Assembly: GCA_002751075.1 (NCBI GenBank)
Contig: NAOQ01000040.1
Location: forward strand, 177,148-223,946
Direction of reading: 5' to 3'
From: Ichthyophonus hoferi
Lineage: Eukaryota; Opisthokonta; Ichthyosporea; Ichthyophonida; Ichthyophonidae
DNA length: 46,799 bases
The notes beneath the pieces are model-generated. The model did no database searches and was not told the DNA's origin. It saw only the letters and a list, made by a program, of their open reading frames with translations. Shown one piece after another: positions 37,401 to 46,799 of the stretch; the first letter of the stretch is position 1, and every line of letters starts with the position of its first letter. A program made the translations under genes and the position numbers.

Positions 37401-40400
37401 AAATTATCGATCCACATAAAACCATACATAAGCCAGTCAAGTGATACAATAAAGTGAAACTAAAGAAATCAAAATAAACCAATATCATTTAATAAAAAAA
37501 TGAAAAGAATGCAGCCAATGAGGACACGAGGAAGATGGAAATAAAACAGGAATAAAATAAAAATTAGAAATAAAATAAAACTATGCAGGAGAACTCCAAT
37601 GGCTAAACAAGAAACAAAAAGTAAAATATTAACAGGAATGGACCAGTGATATGCACTAACCGAGAATGATGATTCCATATCTGATTGGTGGGTGTGGTCA
37701 GGTGACCCAATATCTTGTGCGTGACAGGAGGGATAATCCCACAGATCTGTCTCATACCGCTTTTGGAATACCTGGAATCATATATGATAATATTACTATC
37801 AGGGAACCTATATATATGGTAATAATATGAGATGTATATCTATGACTTATGACTGCATTGCAAATACACAAACATACATACATAGATACTAATATCTATA
37901 TATCCAAATCTCTATCTACCTCTATCTACCTATCTATGTATCTATCTATGTATCTACCTATGTATCTACATATCCTCCTTACCTCTAAGGCAACAGCCAT
38001 CAACTCACACTTGGCCACCTCCCGTTTCTTTAATAACTCAACCAATGAACGGGCTCTCTCCATATCTTTCTGTAGCTTTATCATTCGCTCATAGCCTATT
38101 TCATCCCTTTGTCGGTTCTATATAGACATATGATTGGAGAAGGGTAAGTTGTTGAGCACTAACCTCTGGATTCCATTCAATGGTATAGATAGATAAAGTT
38201 ATATAAGCTAAATACTATATCCAATCAGTCAGAACTAGTCATGATATTAAACTAATGGCCCTTGCCGTATTTATTTTACCCAACTCGACCGATCCTAATT
38301 ATCAACCAAAAAGCAAGTTGTTATTACACTGTCCAATTATCGTAATATTGTAATATATCTGGTCAGACGCCAGTAAAATATCCAGTAAAATACATTGAAG
38401 TGCTATAATTGCGATGAGTTAATAGTGTGAACAGTTTATGTTTATTATACCACAGGGTATCTTATTGTACCATATCATAAATATTAAAAGCTACTAACAG
38501 AATATATCACAATCGTGCCATATATATCTATAATACTCACACATTGCCAAATATTACCTATCGCATAACATACCTTTCGTGTTTGTATTTTTTGTTTATC
38601 TGCTCTACGGCGGAATGCAACATAAGGATCGAAGTGACCCTCAGAATCAAATCGTCTATGGATAGGAGAGGGTTGTATTAGGTACAGTATAGTATAATGT
38701 ATAATGTATAATGTATAATATATAATGTGTATAGTGAGACAATGATTATTAATCATACACCCAGGACAGGGTAATGCACATGCTGTAATATTAGCTACTA
38801 GAAACACTAAAAAAAATACCGTGTAATATCTGTGTAATAATAGTTATACTAATACAAAACAACCCCGTGTTAATGTAATATACTTAGATACGCTCAATTA
38901 TGAATCATGACTGATTACGGTAATCTTTGGTCAATAAACATGTGATCATATTCCGACATAATCCCCCTTTCATTTTCTTATCTATGTCTTGTTCAATAGA
39001 AGGCAATATATAACTGCATAAAAAGAACAATTTTTTAATTGATTGGATCTAGTTAGATTAGGCCTTTAAACCAAACCAATGAAATCGAAATAAGAAGTTG
39101 GTAATGGTTTCTATAGGGTAAATAAAGATCAGCGGTGAGCAACACATACCCATATACATATACATATCTACTAATACTTACGACTCTGTCTTAATTGTTG
39201 GGCGTAAAGGTCTGCCATTTCGTTGGACACGTTTCTCTATGAGATATAGTTACATGTCAGCTCAGATAGGTATAGATAACTAGGCTGACACGATTAGATA
39301 GTAGTTGTCATAGAATCAAAGTGTTATGTTTATGCTTACGTATATGTATATGCATGTGTATATACTGACAGATGCCAATGATAATACTGAAACAAAATAA
39401 GCTATATATGTATGCATGCGTTATATACAAATCAACACATTCATTCGTTATATATATTGAGTATTATCACTAAAACATAATGTTAGCCGTAAAAAAGTAA
39501 AATTTCATAATTTTAATGATAAAACGTAGCAATAGATATTATGTAAATATTCACATGGGATACATTACGATCCAAACCATATTGTGCTAAAATTATAAAA
39601 ATTGCATCTAACCAATCAAATGCTATCAGACTTAACCGTCTATACTAAATAATTAATTATAAAAAGAAAAGCCACTGTCTTTTTAAAAGCATTATGTTGA
39701 GCTCGTATTGATTGGCTGCCTTAATTGACATGCTTAGTATCATTTATGCATGTGAGGTGTATTACACACTATGCAAACACCGTACCAATATAACTACCAG
39801 TAAAATGCATGGCCTGGTGTACACAGCTTATCTATTGGTGCGACCCGTGCCAGTATGTATTTTAACTATACCAGTAATTGGTCTAAACAATCATAAAATA
39901 GATTAATCCAATTAAATACAAGCATTATGTTGCCCGTTCTAGTTCATCTATATGCATTGAATGAATCTTCCGCTATATCATTGGACGATTATCAGGAATA
40001 GCTAGAATCATGAGGGAAACCAGAAGATAAAAAGATATAAGATGCACGTGTATGTATGGCTGTACAACCATAAGGGTATTTGTAATGCATGACAGATTCT
40101 ACCCTCTATGTAAAAAACCTTTTTGAGTGGTATCTGGAGGAGGAAGATAGAGAATACTAATGCCGTATTTCATTGCATATGACACAACACGTTAAAGAAC
40201 CTGAAGCCAATCTAACCTTTCCAGTAAAAATACACAGTCTCCGCTAATCGTCCGTCTTCCTTTAAAAGGCCTTTGGCATCTTCATAGGATAATAAAATCT
40301 GGACAGCAATAAGAATGGTTGATTAGTGGAGAGGGAAGGGGAGGACAGCAAGAAAAGGACACAAGAAAGGAAGTGGTAGAAGGAACAGAAATTCAATGAA

Positions 40401-43400
40401 AAAAGACAATAAAAAAGAAAAGAAAAATACCAATGAAAAGGGTAACTAAAGAAAGACTAAAATTTATATTCATCGTCTAGCCCAATCATTGTGAAGGAAA
40501 GATAATGGCCTGCAACCTTATTGGTAAATGATACACATACACAACTTAACCATATTTAAACTATAAGATGGCCAGCAGTGATATAGACATACATCGTTGA
40601 TGGTAACGCTTTCAAGTTTGTCCAACATGGATTCTAGTTTGTCGTCACTAATTAGAAGAGTGGGGTCTTTTTCTTTCTGGACACTATACAGCATACTATC
40701 AGTTAGCAATGGCAAACAAAGCCTTGGGTCTAGGAGAAACAACAAGAAGGTGTATAACATAATATGTACACATAAAGCAATGGGACATAGAGAGGACAGA
40801 GCCACGATGTACATGCTCATATGTAGGTCAATGATGTCTATACCTAGATATGTGATATATACCCAATCATCCAGAGTTTTCTCATATATGATTAGTGTAA
40901 GAGGGTGTAGAGTTGTATGTATCACTGAGACCATGTGTCTATATATATTGGTGCCAACCTTCTTCATACACGTTATTGAACATAAATCATTAATGGAGAT
41001 TAACCTGTAGATAACAATAGAAAAGGGCTAGTAGCATCATTGAGCACTGGTATAAGAGAGTCATAATAAGTGGGCAAATAGAAATATAATGTGTAGGGGC
41101 ATAAATAATTAAGATATTTAAATACGTACACGTACACATACACATAATATAAGGAAATAGAAGCAAATAGAATAGAGGAAAAGACGGAGATAAAACAGTC
41201 AACAAATAGATGAAAAATTGTAAAGGGGGCGTGGAGGGATGTGAATGACGATGCTCACTTTTTATTATAGTCACTTAGCCATTGCTCATCTTCGGTGTCT
41301 AGGTCATACTCAATCATATCTGCCATCACATACCGATCTAGAGGGGAAAGAAATGGAAACGGACCAATAAACTATTAGGTTATTTATCCATCCATGGCAA
41401 TGCATCATTGCGTGGATAATGTCAGACAACCAATAAAAAAGAACGATAGAGGATGGCGAACTAGGTTGCTTATGATTGGGCACAGTGGGTGAATCATATA
41501 TGTGCAATACACGCCACTAATCAAAAAAGTGCAAGATCACGTTATTGAAACGATTGGACACGCCATAGGAATATCAGCCTATGGCCATCCTCCTTTTTAG
41601 AATAATCCTATCGTCCCCTTCACTCTTACCATCACTAAGCCCATATACCTCGTCAATGCACCCCTTTTATCTCATCTATATATATAGTAGCAAAAGGGCA
41701 ATCATCAACACTATCAAACCGCATTACTGTACAAGTACATACGTACAATGTTGCCATGATCAACTAGATATACCCACATATAGAGGTAAGGTATTAAATA
41801 AAATGGCATAGTATAACCATGTAGACAAGAGTACTACTAATATCTATTTCCACTCCGAACAATCATCTCCTCCGAGTCCCCGATGAGATATTAAAAAATA
41901 AAATTATAAATTGCAGATGTTATTCGCCACTTAATCATACTCTGTTTCCCACTGTTTTGGATCCCCTTTCTGCGCTCTCTATCCTCCGTCTTAGCTCTAT
42001 TCAAGTTTTATTAACTATTTCCTCTCCTTTGCTTTGAAGGAAAAAATAAAAGGCTTACAAAGAGGAATGTATGTAGAAGTTTCACAACAAAAACTCTCAG
42101 GGTTATTTATAAGCAGAATCGTAATAGTACGCACTACTTCATTAATAAATATCACTCAAACATGCCTAGGCACCTACATACACCCACCTTGGTACTGGAT
42201 ATAATTCTTAGGAAGATTCAGAGTACCCGTGTAGTATTGTTTATATGAGGCCACCTCAGTGTTGGCCTCTGGGGTAGGAATCACTGTACACATACATCAA
42301 TATACATTAGTTTCACTCTCATATTCGTCCAAATATGCGTGCAAACAGAATGTCTCTCCACTTTCCCACAGGGATATGCGTATCTACTTTCTCCTACTTT
42401 CCCACCAACCTATATCTCCTTCTATAATTAAGCATAGTGATTCTTCACTTTCTCTCTCCCCTGTCCACATACATGACTATACATATATCCTCACTCACTA
42501 TAAAATTATCCTTCAATTTTTCAACAACATACGAAAACACAAACACACATAAAAATGCATAAAAAAAGAGTGTAAAAGAACAGCGCTATAAGATTTATAA
42601 CAAGTAGACACTTAAACAATATGAAAAACCAATAACAAAGGGGCATCCTTCTCAGTAGGCCAATCACCATTTCACAAACTCAATTATTTTAGCAAATTTC
42701 TTTAGTTATACTGTTATTTATTAATAATACACGCGATGTTGTTGTTTACTATCAACTTACTTGACGTATTTCCACCTGATATTAACCCAATTATATACCT
42801 GTCTCGCCATCTTCCATTCCTGTTTCTTTCTTATATATGCTATTTCATCTTACCGCCATGCAGTTATACCATAACAGACATGTATTAGTTGTCATACTAT
42901 AGATATCCATTCTATAAACATATGTACATGTATATTATATACCCTTTTCTACAGGTCCCACACTTCCACTTAAATGCTGGGCTGAGATAACGACTTGAAT
43001 GTGGTGCTCCTATATATGATTGGATGGGTTAAATGAGAAATTAAAAGGACGGAAGAGTCAAGTATACTATTGAGGAGAGGGGGAGAGGGAGAGAGAGAAG
43101 AGAAAAAATAGAATAGAGAGGAGAAGCATGTTATAAAGAGATGATGGAGTATAGTCATGGATAGGGAGAGGAGAAAGAAATGGAGTATGGAGAATATTAA
43201 TGAAGATATGCGGATAAATGCGGGGAAAGATGGGATAGAATAGGATATGGCAATGAAGTAAATAGCCTCAATAGGACAAAGAAATACATATAATACAAAG
43301 ATATAGAGGTTTGTGATTATAAGAGAGAGAGAGAGGGAAGAGTAAGTGTTGTTATGCATTAAATATGGGTAAGCTGTTTCAAGTAGTTATGAAACAATGA

Positions 43401-43917
43401 AACATTGGAGTAGAGGGACAGATTAATGTGTAGATAAAATAGAGGATACAGGGATAATATGAGGGAAATATAGTCAATTAAGGATAGGATAGTATATATA
43501 TAAGAAATGATGTAGACACGTATGAGTGAAAAGTAGTATGCAGAGATATATGAAAGGGAATAGAGCAAGAAAAAGATAAAGGGAGAGAGGAAAAGAGAGA
43601 GAGAGGGGAGAGAAATGAATAGATAGAGAGATAAAAATTAGAATCATATATAAGGATAAATAAATGGAGATAGATAAAACGGTGTAAGACAGACAGACAA
43701 CACACATACAAGTATATATAGACAGAGAACAGGGGCTATATCAACATATCAACATACACCTTACCTCTTCTTCTTCCTTGTCCATCCCCGTAGCCATTTG
43801 TGGTAAAGCCCTTTGCACACTCGTAGCTTCAGCCAGGTCGGGGATGTTTTGTGCAAGCATTATAGGCAAGGGCTTGGCCATATCGATGGCTCTTGCTCTA
43901 AACGTCAAGGATGCCAT
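33842..43917 (-). CDS. EPC1: Enhancer of polycomb homologue (15 exons as modelled)
   Basis: EPC is the scaffold of NuA4/TIP60 histone acetyltransferase (piccolo NuA4 with Esa1/TIP60, Yng2/ING3 and Eaf6). Exons: 43765-43917, 42943-43009, 42188-42283, 41259-41337, 40593-40695, 40217-40298, 39182-39236, 38574-38655, 37983-38117, 37661-37771, 37102-37154, 36929-36933 (5 nt, tentative), 36257-36348, 35913-35981, 33842-35446; 928 aa. Recognisable EPcA blocks are SLTFRARAIDMAKPLPIM, RALPQMATGMDKEEEE, VIPTPEANTEVASY, EYDLDTEDEQWL, LSYEDAKGLLKED and the hallmark DPYVAFRRRADKQKIQTRK. A helical RSLVELLKKRE block follows, then FPFKRKRG and the conserved RIGRGGRRIIDR (about 406-417). The rest of the last exon is low complexity: Asn/Thr/Ser-rich, a run of about 50 glutamines, then further Q-rich blocks. 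Exon 5's acceptor was chosen by phase over an AG 34 bases upstream. Confidence 0.88.
34264..34492 (-). repeat. CAG/CAA polyglutamine tract in Enhancer of polycomb
   Basis: Trinucleotide repeat (CTG/TTG on the plus strand) that encodes about 50 consecutive glutamines and two shorter Q blocks, each introduced by Thr-Leu. The Thr-Leu-Q block with its flanks is tandemly duplicated (GCTGGAGTGTCTG occurs twice, near 34307 and 34349). CAG and CAA codons are mixed rather than pure. On the plus strand the three frames read as poly-Leu, poly-Cys and poly-Val/Ala, which are shadows. Confidence 0.9.
36194..36219 (+). repeat. (CATA)n microsatellite
   Basis: Six tandem CATA units within the Enhancer of polycomb intron between exons 13 and 14. 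Confidence 0.85.
36823..36844. repeat. (AT)n microsatellite
   Basis: About eleven AT dinucleotides in the Enhancer of polycomb intron, about 85 bases past the putative 5-nt exon in the direction of transcription. Confidence 0.85.
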
Positions 43918-44463
43918 GTTTGCAGCGTGAAAATAAAGTAAAAAATATATAGTAAAATTAGGAATTTAACCTACCAACGGCGGATAATGTTTTACCAAAA
44001 GGAAATCATTGGAAATATATTGGCATTGAGATAGTAAACAATAAGCATAGTAAACCCTGATGTGTAAGTGAGTAAGTGCAAGGGTATATTATATATGGAA
44101 AATAAATATATGTCTCCGAATATCGAGTTGTTGTACAATGTCAATATCTGATAAATAACACTAACACATGTCGAAAACCACTTTCACTGGCTTTCCAACC
44201 ATAAATATATACGATGTTCGAGGAAAACTAGAGTGTTGTCTATGTCCACTATGCTGAAGAAAAACGAATAGGTTATACTACTGCAGTTTTAGTATAAAAT
44301 AATACAAGGGGAAGAATAAAGAAAGAAAATAAAAGGAAACAATAATAATAGTGTACCCTTTCAATAAAAACTATAAATATATTGAAAATATCAGTTTCTT
44401 TTGTACACTTTTTTCACTTTTTTTCTTTCCTTTTTCCTATATTTTCTCCTTTTTTTCCTATAG

Positions 44464-44568
44464 AGAAATTCACTTCGCACGGCCGTTGCGCTCGGCGCGC
44501 AGCTCGGCAAGGAGGCTCACGTGAGACAGGCTATGTTAGCCAAGCCAATGGGAATGGTGAAGTGTCAG
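44464..44568 (+). other. Orphan exon-like GC-rich segment of unknown gene
   Basis: A strong 3' splice site (long pyrimidine tract from about 44405, ending CCTATAG at 44457-44463) is followed by a 105-nt open frame of 35 codons in phase 0. It ends at CAG before GTGGTT, so both borders would be phase 0. Its first two thirds are far richer in G and C than the surroundings, with codon choices like those of PDC. The frame reads RNSLRTAVALGAQLGKEAHV and continues RQAMLAKPMGMVKCQ. No family is recognised. If the GT is not used, a stop follows at 44604-44606. No partner exons were found, so a gene is only suspected. Confidence 0.35.
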
Positions 44569-46208
44569 GTGGTTAAAACTTTAATAGCAGTATTGATCTT
44601 CCACTAATTTAGTCTTTAGATATACATTATCCTTATTATCAAGGATGTTGTACTTGGCAAAAAGAGGGTCAAATTACCGTAAAAATTGTGGCGTATAAAG
44701 TGGTATGAATATTTGGAATAATATGATCCAATATCATATATATACTCATGTAAATAAATCTTAAGACCAGACTGTGAATTGACACTTACATTCATGATCA
44801 TAATGTGTGGTTACAATGCAGGTTAGAGACTAATATCAACTTCAGTATTCTCATATTGTGATACTGCGTGAATAGAAGAGTATGAGGAAAGCTAAATTCA
44901 AAAAGATCCAGCCTGGCTATTTTCCAGATATACTTAAAATGACACAAACTTCTAACCATATCAACCCCTAAAGGGTGTTCTGTTCTAAAGATAAGATGGC
45001 GCTGCTGATATGATAAACGACCCGTAGCAATTTCTGCAGTAAGTACTGTTTATTTATACGCGTTATGCCATTGTGGGATTACAGTAGCAAATTGCTAAAT
45101 AGTAAAAAACTCTCAAATAATTTAATTATTAGTATTCGTTCTATCAGTCATTTAGAATCATGTATTTTCAAGTTATGTCAACGATTTGTCAGTGGAATTG
45201 AAATTGTATAGATTTTATGACTGGTTCGGAGGTATATAACTGTATATATCATTATATATTTATGAAATGTGTGGGATTTACTTTTATCAGTGAATTGTTT
45301 GATCAAGCTAACAGATATCACATAATACAGAAATGATGAATTTAATACTATGTTGATAATCAATCATAAGAGTAATTCAATTTATATTGAAACTATTACT
45401 GGTATTGCAAATTATTACTTGTAATTTATTAAGAAAAGAATTCGACTAAGATAGAATCGAATGTAGTGGGGTAATTCGTTGTGTCAAAGTCTCCTTGCGT
45501 GTGTGAGATAAGTTGTTGTCGTCGTATTCAGTTTGTTGAATATTGATTGATGTCTCTTCGGTAGCGTTTACTCCAATTTTAAGCTGTTTGGAATCTACAG
45601 TATCAACAGAGATACATACCCTTCTAAAATCAGTAGTACCTGCGGTTTGCGGGATGAATGCGTGTTCTTAATGGATATGCTAGTATATCTGATTCCTTGT
45701 TGTTGTTGACAGGCTTCCTGTCTTTTTTTCTTATGGTCTAGTTCTAAGAGTCTCGTAAAGAAAGATGGTTGGTTTTTATCTCTAATCGGGCGCCTACCAA
45801 TGGATTTGGGTTATTGATTTTTCCTCTATCTCGTTGTCTAGAGTCGTTCCTTTTAGACATTTGTTTTACCGCCAATGCCAACTTTTGGTTAACATCAATG
45901 TAGTTTAAATGGGGCCAGTAGAATATCTGATCTTATCTCGATAAGGTTATACTAGTGTTTCGTTATTTGAATGGCTCATTAGCCCAGTGTAAGCGCTTGT
46001 AAACTATGCATGGACAAGTCAATTTAAACCACATTTTTGAACATAAACAAATAAGTTGCAATGAAATAAACATCGAACGCTTTGGTTCCAACACTATTAT
46101 TCTAATTATTCGACACTTTTGAAATTACAGTATTTTTTTGGATTGCTTGTGATTGTGATTTTCGATCAGAACGTTTGGTCGTAGCATAATTAATTAGTAA
46201 CTCTTAGA

Positions 46209-46781
46209 ATGGCAGACAGGTTTGATCCACGCTATAATATTTCCTAGTTATATACAAGAAGCAGATGTTTGGTTGGAATGGTTTTTCCGTCTTCAATCTA
46301 GTATAAACAATCATATAATCATATAATATACAGTGCGTTTGCGTATCAATAAGCAGGTTCCAGTGCTATTAATCATACTAACAAATAAATGGCAATAAAA
46401 TGTTGGATAGCTGCTCACACAAAGGTTGATGCATCTATACAAACTATAAACTTGTTAGAATACGATTAGGGATTATCTAGAAGAGCAAAACCGGCACGTT
46501 TATGAAATATATATTTTGCTTATAGTTCAGCAATGTAAAGTCTACTCAACTATGGATTGAATATTGATGATGAAGCACAATTCAGATTTGTTCAATCAAG
46601 TTTGGGTCTGAGACGTCCAGAATTATATGAATTAAAGTATGATGAAATTCATACGGAAAATACCTGGGAGGACCTCAATGAAGCCATTATCTTCTTTCAA
46701 GATTAGGAGAATAATGATCTTGTTTCTACACGATGTAATCTGGCAACTTCATTATTTTTCAAAAAAAAAAAAAAAAAAAAA
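46209..46781 (+). mobile_element. Possible degraded Gag-like remnant of an LTR-type retroelement
   Basis: Two short stretches of coding character within about 500 bases have the flavour of retroelement Gag (aromatic and acidic patterns around WLEW and LNEAI). The segment is followed by a run of A. It is clearly broken, with several breaks, and no protease, polymerase or terminal repeats were recognised nearby. The family (Ty3-like) is a guess from residue pattern only. It appears old. A degenerate host gene fragment is an equally possible reading. Confidence 0.25.
46761..46781 (+). repeat. Poly-A run of 21
   Basis: Twenty-one consecutive A residues after CTTCATTATTTTTC. It could mark the 3' end of a reverse-transcribed insertion, although chance A runs are possible in AT-rich sequence. 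Confidence 0.85.
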
Positions 46782-46799
46782 TAGTCAGAGGTTAATGTA

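Larger units (their letters stand above)
43918..46799. other. Right end: Enhancer of polycomb upstream region and unassigned sequence
   Basis: The first few hundred bases should include the Enhancer of polycomb promoter (minus strand). An exon-like GC-rich segment lies at 44464-44568 and a degraded Gag-like remnant at 46209-46781; both are listed separately. Between them (about 44.6-46.2 kb) the sequence is AT-rich with no coding signal recognised. Confidence 0.5.

Noticed and set aside
40593-40729. Upstream AG (34 bases earlier) as acceptor of Enhancer of polycomb exon 5
   Set aside because: It leaves an open frame but the wrong phase for exon 4; only the downstream GATAG acceptor keeps the protein in frame.

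Overview
The window is AT-rich eukaryotic DNA with six protein-coding genes, five of them rich in introns. No rRNA, tRNA or CRISPR array was found. Gene content suggests a unicellular relative of animals, for example an ichthyosporean or a similar holozoan. The clearest clue is a complete five-LIM PINCH (integrin adhesome) gene. An animal-like SMAP-type ArfGAP, POLE3/CHRAC17 and Enhancer of polycomb support this, while a pyruvate decarboxylase of the plant/bacterial type argues against an animal. The assignment is inference; no species can be named from sequence alone. All exon maps were built by hand from splice signals, phase continuity and family similarity.

Layout: 1-4157 holds no recognised gene but has diverged direct and inverted repeats. 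At 4158-5891 (+) lies an intronless, codon-biased pyruvate decarboxylase with CCAAT and TATA boxes. At 7033-10429 (+) is a four-exon SMAP-like ArfGAP, with a large ACATAT-type simple repeat in intron 2. At 13250-19647 (+) is a ten-exon armadillo-repeat protein whose middle exons each encode about one repeat; it includes a GC-AG intron and ends in a cysteine-rich tail. At 20564-26410 (-) is PINCH (12 exons, 326 aa). At 29387-31852 (-) is POLE3/Dpb4 (4 exons, 120 aa). At 33842-43917 (-) is Enhancer of polycomb (15 exons as modelled, 928 aa, long polyglutamine tract). The right end, 43918-46799, carries an orphan GC-rich exon-like segment and a degraded Gag-like remnant ending near a poly-A run.

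The three left genes point right and the three right genes point left, meeting between 19.6 and 20.6 kb. POLE3 and Enhancer of polycomb both act on chromatin, but nothing in the sequence shows co-regulation. PINCH and the ArfGAP belong to adhesion and membrane-traffic machinery. The strongest leads are the PDC, the exon-per-repeat ARM gene, the candidate micro-exons in PINCH and Enhancer of polycomb, and the unassigned exon-like segment at 44464-44568.
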